Made by a program: the position numbers and the translations under genes
DNA from: Candidatus Heimdallarchaeota archaeon
GTDB lineage: Archaea; Asgardarchaeota; Heimdallarchaeia; Heimdallarchaeales; Kariarchaeaceae
NCBI GenBank assembly: GCA_030149205.1
Contig: JASBSB010000006.1
Location: forward strand, 558,001 to 622,000
DNA: 64,000 nucleotides
Direction: 5' to 3'
Shown here: in pieces, positions 26,947 through 38,000 of the stretch
Numbering within the stretch: the stretch's first letter is position 1
How the letters are laid out: each line of letters opens with the position of its first letter
The notes under the pieces: model-generated
Told to the model about the DNA's origin: nothing
The model's database searches: none
Seen by the model: only the letters and a program-made list of their open reading frames with translations

Positions 26947-27486
26947 TTAATAGACAGCACCAGGAAATATTTTTTCTCCAGCTCTAATGGGAACCTTTAA
27001 CCAGTTTTCCCTAGGGGGTATCGGACAGGAATAGTTGGAGTTGTATGCACAATACGGATTATAAGCCATATTTAGATCAAGTAAAAACTTACCGTTCTTT
27101 AAAGGTTCAACCTCAACATACCTACCAGCCCCATAAGTCTCTTTCCCTGATGTAGCATCCTTAAAGGGAATGAAATAATATTCATCATCCTCACTTGATT
27201 TATACACATACAACTGGACTTTGTCACCCTCTACATCAAACTCAAAATATCCAAATTTAATATAATCCCTCCACATACCATCAGAAGTTTGCATTGTAAC
27301 TACCTCCTTGTCTGAAATATCATGAAGTTCGAGTTCAAGCCTTAGCTCAGGATTTGGAGGGAAATATTCCAGGTGCTTAAATTTTTTCACCTGGGTGGGA
27401 GTCAAGGGGGTGTTATGTGGATCAGTTTTGAAAAATTTGTCCTTACGACTGCGAAAATCTATAATCTGGGATTCATATGAAGACAT
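26947..27486 (-). CDS. DUF1684 family protein
   Basis: About 179 residues with the family's strongest signature at the C-terminal half: YYFIPFKDATSGKETYGAGR, LDLNMAYNPYCAYNSNYSCP, IPPRENWLKVPIRAGEKIFP. The conserved N-P-Y-C-A-Y and ENWLKVPI-RAGE blocks define DUF1684. Function is unknown in any organism to my knowledge. MSSYESQ (27486) is taken as the start because upstream codons are hydrophobic and non-conserved. The gene is divergent from the CRISPR leader. Confidence 0.85.
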   Translation of the reverse strand: MSSYESQIIDFRSRKDKFFKTDPHNTPLTPTQVKKFKHLEYFPPNPELRLELELHDISDKEVVTMQTSDGMWRDYIKFGYFEFDVEGDKVQLYVYKSSEDDEYYFIPFKDATSGKETYGAGRYVEVEPLKNGKFLLDLNMAYNPYCAYNSNYSCPIPPRENWLKVPIRAGEKIFPGAVY

Positions 27487-27501
27487 AGTTGGAAATAGCA
27501 T

Positions 27502-27749
27502 CGGAAATATAAAATGACGTGGTTAGTTAAATGAAACTTTACTGCTCTTCAATTTGAAACCGTGTTTATATTCCTTCAATTATCCATACATGTTCCCTAA
27601 AGGTTATATTTTGAAATTTTGACAGAAAATCAGAAACCTGAAAACTACATTTGAGATCTTTGTGTTGGTAAAATGTATGCAAAAAGTTTCAGGATTCAAG
27701 CATTGGTAGCAAAAGACTACCACCGCAAAATTAGCCGAGCATGGAGTTT
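27502..27749 (+). promoter_or_regulatory. AT-rich part of CRISPR leader
   Basis: The array is read on the plus strand: its repeats end in GGAAAC, and the far (31.5 kb) terminal repeat is the degenerate one. The leader is therefore 27502-27880. This first part is AT-rich, has no convincing gene, and probably holds the array promoter. Confidence 0.55.
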
Positions 27750-27875
27750 GTGGTTAAAAGGGGTTTTCGTACAACTGGTGCGAATCTCTGACCTTTTAAA
27801 CTACCCCTGCTATCGGAGGTTCGGGGAATCAGTCGCGCTGAAACCCTCACAGGGGTCGATCTCAAGGCGAGACGA
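27750..27875 (+). ncRNA. GC-rich structured RNA element in the CRISPR leader
   Basis: 27801-27880 is 59% G+C by count, against an AT-rich surround. Pairings seen by eye are GTGGTTAAAAGG (27750-27761) with CCTTTTAAACTAC (27792-27804), enclosing the hairpin TTCGTA/TGCGAA; ACCCCTG (27803-27809) with CAGGGGT (27850-27856), enclosing GAGGTT/AACCCTC and TCAG/CTGA; and TCG-A-TCTC with GAGA-CGA (27856-27875), loop AAGGC. The structure ends 5 nt before the first repeat. It matches no RNA I recognise. It could be part of the pre-crRNA 5' end, an integration-leader element or an independent RNA. Confidence 0.5.
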
Positions 27876-27880
27876 TAACC

Positions 27881-30800
27881 GTCTAAGAAGTACCTTTATG
27901 GTCTGGAAACTATATTATGTCTGGCTCCATCCTGACACTCAATCTCGTCTAAGAAGTACCTTTATGGTCTGGAAACCTGTGAAAACATCGCAGATATCAC
28001 ACCTTTTGCCAGTATGTCTAAGAAGTACCTTTATGGTCTGGAAACCAAGAAATCGAACCGGCATTACTCGAAAAGAAAGATGTCTAAGAAGTACCTTTAT
28101 GGTCTGGAAACAACAAGCTAAAAGAATGATGAGCTACTTTCTGATTAGTCTAAGAAGTACCTTTATGGTCTGGAAACTTTTTCACCTCTTGAAACCATAT
28201 AACGCGGATATGGTGGTCTAAGAAGTACCTTTATGGTCTGGAAACTGCTTAGTGATGAACCCGACGATAAGGTCTTTGAATGTCTAAGAAGTACCTTTAT
28301 GGTCTGGAAACGTTCCTCTGTTGTGGTCATTCTGAGTCCTCCTTCTTGTCTAAGAAGTACCTTTATGGTCTGGAAACCACATTAAACATGTCTCATTGGG
28401 CACAAACACAATAGTCTAAGAAGTACCTTTATGGTCTGGAAACTAGCCTCATACTGAGAGACAAGGGACTGAGAAGGTTTGTCTAAGAAGTACCTTTATG
28501 GTCTGGAAACAAGGAAGCTCTAAGATGAATGCCACCTTGTTTTTAGAGGTCTAAGAAGTACCTTTATGGTCTGGAAACCCTTTGGGTATCAGCTTGAGAG
28601 GGGGAAAGTTTTTAGTCTAAGAAGTACCTTTATGGTCTGGAAACCGAATCTACAGACTCTTAACCTGAAAAAGAAATATTGTCTAAGAAGTACCTTTATG
28701 GTCTGGAAACGGAAAATTGATTCTGATCTTTGGAAACAGATTTTTAGTCTAAGAAGTACCTTTATGGTCTGGAAACATTTATGAAACAGAGTTGTATTAT
28801 AAAGTGTAATTCGTCTAAGAAGTACCTTTATGGTCTGGAAACTTCGCAAACCCAACTTGCCCACCGTCAAAGTTCAGATGTCTAAGAAGTACCTTTATGG
28901 TCTGGAAACTTGGGCTTGGTCAGGCTATCGGTTCCATGCTCGCTCGTCTAAGAAGTACCTTTATGGTCTGGAAACATACGATGTCCATACGTTTATTAGC
29001 CATAGCCTATATGTCTAAGAAGTACCTTTATGGTCTGGAAACGAATGTAGGTACTCTGTCACAGTCTTTCTCTCATGGTCTAAGAAGTACCTTTATGGTC
29101 TGGAAACTAGACTGACTAGCGATCATACTATCACCGTTCAAAAGTCTAAGAAGTACCTTTATGGTCTGGAAACAGACTTGCATGTTTGGACTGCTGGTTT
29201 CCAGAACACGTCTAAGAAGTACCTTTATGGTCTGGAAACGGGTAAGAATAACCCTTTGTTTCTGCTATCTCCTTCAGTCTAAGAAGTACCTTTATGGTCT
29301 GGAAACGGTGTTCCTGTAAACTGGTTCCATCTAAAATTAATGTCTAAGAAGTACCTTTATGGTCTGGAAACTATATCATATCTCCACGGATTACAGGAAT
29401 TGGATTTTGTCTAAGAAGTACCTTTATGGTCTGGAAACATAAAAACAAAACAAAACGGGTAAGGTTTCATATTAGTCTAAGAAGTACCTTTATGGTCTGG
29501 AAACGTGATTTGCAATAGGGAGCTAGACCGTGTTTGCTCAGTCTAAGAAGTACCTTTATGGTCTGGAAACGTGTTCGTTCTTTTGATTTTCAAGGATTAG
29601 AAAATTTAGTCTAAGAAGTACCTTTATGGTCTGGAAACAAGATAAGGATTTCTGGAAGTTCAGGAAACTTAAATGTCTAAGAAGTACCTTTATGGTCTGG
29701 AAACTACCTAAGATCTTTCCCCCAATAGTAGTTTCTTGGGAGAGGTCTAAGAAGTACCTTTATGGTCTGGAAACGAAGCAAATATGAGCTATTCAGATTT
29801 CCTCTATATTCGCGTCTAAGAAGTACCTTTATGGTCTGGAAACTGAAATGGACATGTAATCTTTTGCCCTTAGATCCCTGTCTAAGAAGTACCTTTATGG
29901 TCTGGAAACATATTTGAATATAGAACTCAGATTCCAAGTGAGAAGGTCTAAGAAGTACCTTTATGGTCTGGAAACATTTATTAGGTGGTGATGCTTACCA
30001 AGAACTAAAGGTCTAAGAAGTACCTTTATGGTCTGGAAACAATATATTCTTCTATGTCTATGAACAGGGCTCCAAAGTCTAAGAAGTACCTTTATGGTCT
30101 GGAAACTGCCTGACTGTGTGTAACCAGTAAGAGAAGGAACACTGGTCTAAGAAGTACCTTTATGTTCTGGAAACAGGTTCTGGCCCTTCGCTCAAAGCGA
30201 ACACCCAAGCGGGTCTAAGAAGTACCTTTATGGTCTGGAAACTAGGCGCTATTAAAATGGTTAAAACACCAGAAACAAGTCTAAGAAGTACCTTTATGGT
30301 CTGGAAACATGAATTTTGTAATGGTGTTTGCATAGGCATTATTGGTCTAAGAAGTACCTTTATGGTCTGGAAACTCATCAACCAGCAGCAACAAATTTTT
30401 TAACATCTTCGTCTAAGAAGTACCTTTATGGTCTGGAAACAGTGAGATATGCGCTAGTAATTGGTTAGCGTATTCGGTCTAAGAAGTACCTTTATGGTCT
30501 GGAAACCAGATAATAGGAGATACAAGGAGAAAAGTATGACAGGTCTAAGAAGTACCTTTATGGTCTGGAAACAAGGTATAGAAAGCCCTCCAATAGAAAC
30601 GAGACTGAGTCTAAGAAGTACCTTTATGGTCTGGAAACTCACAATATCACCATATACCATATGGCAATAAGCTAAGTCTAAGAAGTACCTTTATGGTCTG
30701 GAAACATTGTAGTATCATTAAAAAATTGTCCTACTATTACTTGTCTAAGAAGTACCTTTATGGTCTGGAAACATGAGTCTTATTCCTTGATAATGCACGG

Positions 30801-31498
30801 ATTAGAGGTCTAAGAAGTACCTTTATGGTCTGGAAACCAGACACTGAACTCCCTTAAATTAGGTGAACACAGGTCTAAGAAGTACCTTTATGGTCTGGAA
30901 ACCAATTTGTGCAATGGTGCTTTTACCACTCTCTGGAATGTCTAAGAAGTACCTTTATGGTCTGGAAACGCATATAATGTACCATTCACACTAACAAGAT
31001 CTTTAGTCTAAGAAGTACCTTTATGGTCTGGAAACGCTTTTCTTGTCCCTACAACCTACGTTCGAGGCCGAGTCTAAGAAGTACCTTTATGGTCTGGAAA
31101 CTTATTTGATCAATACTGCTGCGGTGTATATGGGGCTTGTCTAAGAAGTACCTTTATGGTCTGGAAACGAAGTCTTTTATTTAGCATATAATTATTTAAC
31201 AGAGTCTAAGAAGTACCTTTATGGTCTGGAAACTTATTAAATAAAATATATATGTATAACAATTTAATTGTCTAAGAAGTACCTTTATGGTCTGGAAACT
31301 ACCTTCAGTTCCAAAATATCTAAGGGATATTGACGGTCTAAGAAGTACCTTTATGGTCTGGAAACTCATTGATGTACCCACCAGCAACAAATATCAAAAC
31401 CGGTCTAAGAAGTACCTTTATGGTCTGGAAACTTGGCAGTCTGTTCATTCTTCAGCCTCCAATTTTTCGTCTATGAAGTACCTTTATGGTCTGGAAAC
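27881..31498 (+). CRISPR. CRISPR array, 55 repeats of 30 bp, 54 spacers
   Basis: The repeat begins GTCTAAGAAG, continues TACCTTTAT and ends GGTCTGGAAAC (30 nt). I counted 55 copies at 65-70 bp intervals, giving 54 spacers of 35-40 nt. Nearly all copies are identical. The exceptions I noticed are a G-to-T change in the copy at 30145 (TATGTTCTGG) and an A-to-T change in the last copy at 31469 (GTCTATGAAG). Low palindromicity and the GAAAC end fit type III or I-A/I-B-like archaeal arrays. No cas gene occurs anywhere in this window, so effectors must be encoded elsewhere. Confidence 0.98.
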
Positions 31499-31542
31499 GT
31501 CAATAAATTTGGTATTAAGTTTCTTGTTTGAATGGGTGAAGA

Positions 31543-31551
31543 TTTTTTTTT
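31543..31551 (+). terminator. Oligo-T run after the CRISPR array
   Basis: Nine consecutive T at 31543-31551, 45 bp after the last repeat, suits archaeal RNA polymerase termination of the pre-crRNA. Another T-rich tract follows near 31587-31608. Confidence 0.5.
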
Positions 31552-31621
31552 AACATCCTATCTTTGTGCCGAGACAAGATTCTGTTTTTATTTTTTTGCC
31601 TGTGATAATTTGGTTACTTTC

Positions 31622-31891
31622 TTAAGCAGAATAAATTTCAGTTCTTGATCCTTTGCTTACGAGTTTAATCTTCCCTTCCTCTACCTGCTCCCTCAGAATT
31701 GCTCTGGCAACACTAACTTTGAGGCTATGTTTATTTGCAAAGCTTTCTGGGGTCACTGCTTTGAGATTCTTTAAATCTTTCTTTACAGCCTCAGCGGTTT
31801 CATCATCCATAGTAAGCTCACGGGTGATTGGTGTGTATTCATAACTCTTACCCCATCGTTTCTTTTTTCTGACTACTTTCTTTTCAGACAT
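31622..31891 (-). CDS. rps25e: Small ribosomal subunit protein eS25
   Basis: An 89-residue basic protein with the eS25 winged-helix core. After the lysine-rich N-terminus (MSEKKVVRKKKRWGKSYEY) come TPESFANKHSLKVSVARAIL and REQVEEGKIKLVSKGSRTEI, the characteristic end of S25e, where ...KLVSKG..IYS/T is near-invariant. It binds the small subunit near the mRNA exit. eS25 is found in Asgard, TACK and eukaryotes, so it helps place the genome. The 206 bp upstream hold its promoter and no other gene. Confidence 0.92.
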   Translation of the reverse strand: MSEKKVVRKKKRWGKSYEYTPITRELTMDDETAEAVKKDLKNLKAVTPESFANKHSLKVSVARAILREQVEEGKIKLVSKGSRTEIYSA

Positions 31892-32097
31892 CTCTCTTCA
31901 TTCTATCTAATGTTTGTGTAATTAAAAATACCTCGATTGAAACGCGTTGACCATAAAAAGATATTGAACTTGAGTAATCATTTCATTGTTTTCAACCAAA
32001 AACCCTTCTCTTGCTTTTTTAAGAAGACCTAATAATTTCTACAATCACTTTAGAGTTTAGCCAAGAATTAAGTTCAGCTAATATAGAAACTTGGAGT

Positions 32098-35000
32098 TTA
32101 TTGACCGGATGTACGTTTAAAGAATCCTTTTTTGTTTACATATTTTACTATCAACGCACCAATGACGAATGTAGAGATAACTGTAACATCCATCGGAATT
32201 GCAAATCCATTCTGTTGTCCAAGTTTTTGGAAAATAAGTGGGCTGTTGAATGAAAATACCTGAGAGTTGGTGCCTGTGTAACCCAATCCAGCGTTAAGTG
32301 AAAGATAAATTGTTCCGTTTGTGATGGGGAGATGAATAAGGAAACTGGTCTCTGTTATATCCAATGTAAAGGTTTGATTTCCAATTACCAACATACCCTT
32401 GATTGGAACACCATTGAGTGAGAGTTGAGTTCTTAGGTCTATGGTTGTCAACTGAAACAGTCCAGTTCCATTATAGAAGGTAGGTGTCACAGATATTTGA
32501 ATTGGAATATCCAAAAGCATAAATTTCCCTGTGAGAGTCAAATCAGCATAGTTTTGTTTATGTCTTGTTATGTTGTAATTAAGGTCCTGACCTTGATGGA
32601 TCTGTGAATAGAATCCCTGAAGTAATTCAGAGGAGGTCAAGTTGTTTCGACTGTAGATGATAGAGTTATTAGAATAAATTATGATATCATAACTTGCATT
32701 ATTGACTTGATCACTCAGTGTTCCGTTAATAAGACGATCCCAAAACTGATCAGAAATCTTGTACTTGAAGGATTCATATCTTGGGTTCACATTCATGGGA
32801 ACTTCAGTGGCAGTGCTAGAAATCTGTACACCACCTGTGGTTGAGATATAAAGGGTATACCTCCCGGGTTTTAGATCAATTGATGATTTAAGAAGAGTAA
32901 ATGCCCCAAATCTGTTTGTTTGCATTGTAGTTTTCCCCCATGGGGTTGAAATATAAACACTCACGTTGTAGAGAGGTTGACTTGAATTTCCATTGTTGTA
33001 AACATAAAATGTTTGATTAATTGTACCCAGATAAGAAGTATTAATCATCTTCACCTCAATCACAGGTGTTGGTGCTCTCCATCCAAGGTCAACAATAAGA
33101 GGTGAGCCCTGGACAAAAAGTGTGTTTTCTTGATACTCGAAGATTATTCTGTAACTCCCTGTAAGGGAGAAGTAAAGTGAATAATATGAGGAGGAACCAA
33201 GCTGTATCTTGCCAGAAACCCCAGTGTTTATCCAGTTGCCATTCTTGAATTGTAACAACAGCCATTTAACACTCCCTTTGTGTATCACTCCTGTTTCATC
33301 ATTAACTGAGAAGGCTAAAGTTTGATTAAATGTCACACCATAATCTTTGGTGTGAGCTCTGTCCAACAGAACTCTGACTGTCTCCTTTTGAGTGGTGGGA
33401 AGAGTATAATTTACAGAACTGCTACTGAGGAGACTGTTTCCATTAAATTGTACTGTGAGGGTGTAAATGCTCCCAGGAACCACATCACGGAATATGGAAT
33501 GAAGTGTGATAAACCCAGATTGATTGGTGAAGGTTTCAAACGAAAAGAATATCTTATTGTTCATTAACAGGGTAAACCTAACAGATTGATTTGACAACCC
33601 CTGTCCATAGGAGTTTTCAGTCAACCTTATACTCACATTTAATCCATCTGTGTAGATTGGTTGAATAGATTGACTGTTGATCAGTGTAAGTGTGGTACTT
33701 TGAAGTATACTTAAGCGAGCATGTAGAATCACTCCAGCATAGACCGATGTTGAACTTGCCGTGAGTTGGATGTTATAAGTGCCAAAGGGAACATCTGGTT
33801 TTATCATAAATTCCAAAATACCATTCTTTATGCTTGATGAAGCCAAGCTCGTCCAGCTTCCATTAATTTGGATTGAGAGAGTGGCACTAACACCAGAAAC
33901 CTTCTGGCCATCATTATCAAGCAGGATATATCTAAGAGTTACAGATTCCAATCTGTTTACCTTAACATCGTTAAACTGGACTGAATATTTTTCATGAGCA
34001 ACAGTGAGGCTAAATGACGAGTTCACGTTTTGCCTTATCCAACCCTGGTTTGGAATAACCACCAGAATCTTGTAATTACCAGTCACCACAGTTGTGTTTA
34101 AGCTGTTGATTGATCTTGTGTCATAACGACCCCAGAGGGTGTAGGTAGACCCACCCGTGCCATAATTTATCCAGTATATATCTGCAAAGTAGCTTTGAAG
34201 AATACTGCCATTGTCTAATTTAACTACAAACATAGGGTGAAAGATGTCATATCTTTCTACAGTGCTGTTTAGGAGGGAGACATTTACTATTGATTGAAAC
34301 TTGGTGGTGATGAGCTTTGAATTTCCTAAAACATAAGAGTTTGAACCAATCTCAACTTTATACTGCTCACTAACAGTAGATTGAGGAATTACAAAGGCAA
34401 ATCCACCGTTAACAGTTGATATATTCCCCATTATAGTCCACTGCGACCCTGAAAAAATGTAGAGGAGCACATTAACCTCAGGGGGTGAGACTGTGTTGAT
34501 GGATATTGTTCCTGTTATGGCTGGATTAGAGTTTATTTCACTCATCTTTACATATAGCTCTCCTGTGGGGGCTTTAGAGAAAACTTTGATATTCTCTGAA
34601 AATTGATGAAAGTTGAAATTCTTATCTTCTATTAGCAGAAAGAGCTCATGTGACATGGTAAATCTGACATTAAAGGTAAAGGTGACATACCCTTTAGAAT
34701 CTGTTAAACCTTGTCCTATTAGGATAGTTACTGAATTTAAGTTATAAGTCACAGTTACCTGCATCCCTTTAAGGGGATCTCCCAGGCTGTTTGTGACAAT
34801 AACCTGAATTCTTGAATTATTGGTGTAGACAAGTTCAGTGAGATTGACTGTCCTATTGAATGTATCTTCTAATATTGTTCTACTTATAGAGGTTGTACCA
34901 TCTAGATATGATAAGTGAGTGCTATGTATACTTAACAGCAATAATGAACCTGCGGGAGAATCTAAGGTATAATTGAGTGTCATATAGCCAGTTGAGTTAG

Positions 35001-38000
35001 TATATCCTATAATTGAGATGGAGGAATAGAGGCTCTTAAAAGTCACATTTACTGTTGCACCTGAAACTGGAAGATAGTTGTCTGTCTGTATTAAAAACAG
35101 GAAGTAAACTGTATGGTTGTATTTCAGGATCTGAGGATTTGTCAGATCAGTTATAACCACTGAACGTTTGTAGACTGCGGAGGAAATTGAGGCTTGTGAT
35201 TTTTCATATCCCAGAAAACTGTTCATTTGTACTGTTAGGTTAAAGTTTTTCTCATTTGGAATCGTATAGGTAAAGTTAGCAAAACCACTGCTGTCAGTTT
35301 TCAAGGTCAATAGTGAGCCATCAAGGTAGATATTCAGTGTGGCAGAGGAAATTGGGTTCTTTAGCTCATCAACTGCTTGAATACCTACATGAATACGATC
35401 AGCAACATAAATCTTCCCAACTTGAATTCCATAAATTTTCAAAGAAGTTTTCATTCCAGTAACCTGTAAGGTCGATAAACTGGTGTTTTTAAGAAAGCTA
35501 CCCTGTCCAGCAAATGTTACATTTAATTGATAAGTTCCAGGTGTTATGGAGTTTGGAAGCGCAAATGTGGTAAAACCATTGACATCTGTCGTGCGTACCC
35601 AAGAATAGCTCCCAAGAGAGAAACTTAAAACTTGGTTACTGAGTTTATTGCCTAATGCATCCTGAAGTGTCAGGTTTCCGTAGGTTGAACTACTATACGT
35701 AATACTTGAGGGATTTTGTACTGTTAGTCTGGTTTCTATGGCTGTAGTAATTAGTTGAAATTGCTGTGTTGTTGAACGGAAGTTTATATTCTCTGGAAGC
35801 CTCCATTCGAAGACATATGAACCCAGATATGTCAAGAGGACTTTGTAATTCATTGATACATAACCATTGCTATCAGTTATCAAAGGCGTTGGTGTACTGA
35901 TCTTAACCCAAGCACCATTATAATACCAGATATCAATGTTTAAGTTTGACATGGGCTTATTTTGTCCATCGAGAACTGTGGCATTCAAATTGACTGTTTG
36001 CCCAATATGCACGTTGTAAGCTGTTGTTGGTATCAAAATTTTATAACTTGCCTTATTCACCATAAGGTCAAAAGTTAGAGATGAGTTTAAGTAAGGATAG
36101 ACATTATAAGGCGAGGTATAACTTAATAGGAGGGTTTGAATTCCAGTGGCATTAAAGATGATTGGTATTGCAATCTGACCACCTACTGTCTTGATATTTC
36201 CAAGGGACTTGCTATTCAAATACAAGTTAAATAACGCACCATCTTCGATAGGAAGCCCTAAGGTATCGGTGACATTCAATTTAACTGTCGTGGGTGAATT
36301 GTAAAAAAACTGCTGGTTAGTTGTGGTACCGATGATTTGTAACCCTGTCAAGTTCCAATAGAATTGTGTTAGAGCAAAGCTGTAATTAGCGTGTTGAATA
36401 TTGGCCTGAAGGTAAGGGAATCCCACCAGAAATTGTTGCTTAAAGAAATTGAGACTGTCAAAACCTTTGGGTAACGTCCACTGGATATTTACAAGACCAT
36501 TCTTGTTACTCTTGAATGTTCCAACCTGATAATCCTTGAAAGAACCATTGTAGGCACGTGAATAGAGGGTTACATCAGCACCGCTAATCCCTCTGTTTTG
36601 TTTATCCTTAACATAAAAAGAGAAATTTCCACCATGGTAATTTATGTATTGAATTGGATCTGAGGGTGTCCCTAATGAAACTTGAATCCCTTTAGTGTCC
36701 AACAATCCAAGTCTTGAGGCATATCCACTGGATTTACTGATGTTTAATATGACATCGTATGTCATAGCATTATAATAACTGGAACCTGTGAACACATATC
36801 TGTAATTCATTACCTTTGCACCTGGATTTGCCACGGTAAAATTAAACAATCCAAAGATTGAGGTGGTTGAAGATGTGTAGGTCCACTTGAGACCTGTTGA
36901 GTTATAAGTGTATAAATCAATTGATGCATTCAATAGATTTGATGTGCTGGCCTCAATTCTCCCACTTAATGTGATAGTTGGGGAGGAAGTGTTAACAGGG
37001 GTAGTAAGGTTGTAAAATCTTGGGTTACCCTTTAAAATCTCTGTTGAAATGTTGATAGATGTTGTTTTGTAATTTTGTGAATTATGAACTGCATAAACAT
37101 AGTTTGGAAAGATGCCAACGGTGGTGTTTTGAAGAAAGTTGAATTGAAATGAACCAGAGCTTCCGGTCGTAACTCTCCCAATAAATTGAGTGTTAAATTT
37201 GTAGAAATTAAGCTCTTGGTTGACTAATGGAACATTTGAAGAATCTAGCAGATTACCAGTTATTGATACTAAACTTGAACCAGGAAAGTCTCCCGAACCA
37301 TAAAACCCTTTTGAACCGAGTATATTAATTTTTGAACTTTGAAGGTTTACTGTAAAATTAGAAATTGAATGATACTCCTTGGATTGAATGATCATGTCAG
37401 CTTTCAAGAGGTATAATCCTTCAGAGATCAAAGGAGTATAAGGGACAGTTGCTATACCACCAGAGGAACTTAGAGAAGACCCAATGTTCACCCAGAATGT
37501 GTTATAATAAATTGAAAAGTCGACCGTTATCCCTGTGACGGGTAATCCAGAATCTTTGATGAACAAAGAAATATCTGCGACCTTATTATAGTAGGTGACC
37601 ACCGGAGGAAAATTGAATGAAAGACTTGAGGCTTGTGTAACCACAACTGATGCTCCATCGAAAGAGGGGGAAAATATAGCTAGATCATCTGTAAAGTATG
37701 AAAGTAGCCATACACTACCTAATCTATTTGGAACATAATTATAAGTAATAGAACTGGGTGTGACTGTCTCTTTTTTGAGAACGGAGGTTAGAATGCTTTC
37801 GATTGCAACCAATGAACCTGTATTAGAACCCCCATCAAACAGGTATAAAGTTCCATCTTGTCCTTTAGGAAATTGAATTTGTGTGACAGTATACCCATTA
37901 TAGTTAAGTTCCAGAGTATATGACACAGCTTTAGTGAGAATAACAGAACTAGGATAACTACTGGAGACCTGTGAAGAGTTAAATAACAGCCATAAAGTAC

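Noticed and set aside
27700..27880. A tRNA or other standard RNA in the CRISPR leader
   Set aside because: GGTTCG and TTAGCCGAGCATGG look tRNA-like, but no 7-bp acceptor stem or CCA-side pairing fits; the stems drawn match no RNA family I recognise.
27673..31553. Open frames across the CRISPR array on both strands, with repeating LRSTFMVWK, SKKYLYGLE or FQTIKVLLR
   Set aside because: The 30-bp repeat is free of stops in several frames, so each frame repeats the same peptide. These are translation of the repeat, not genes.
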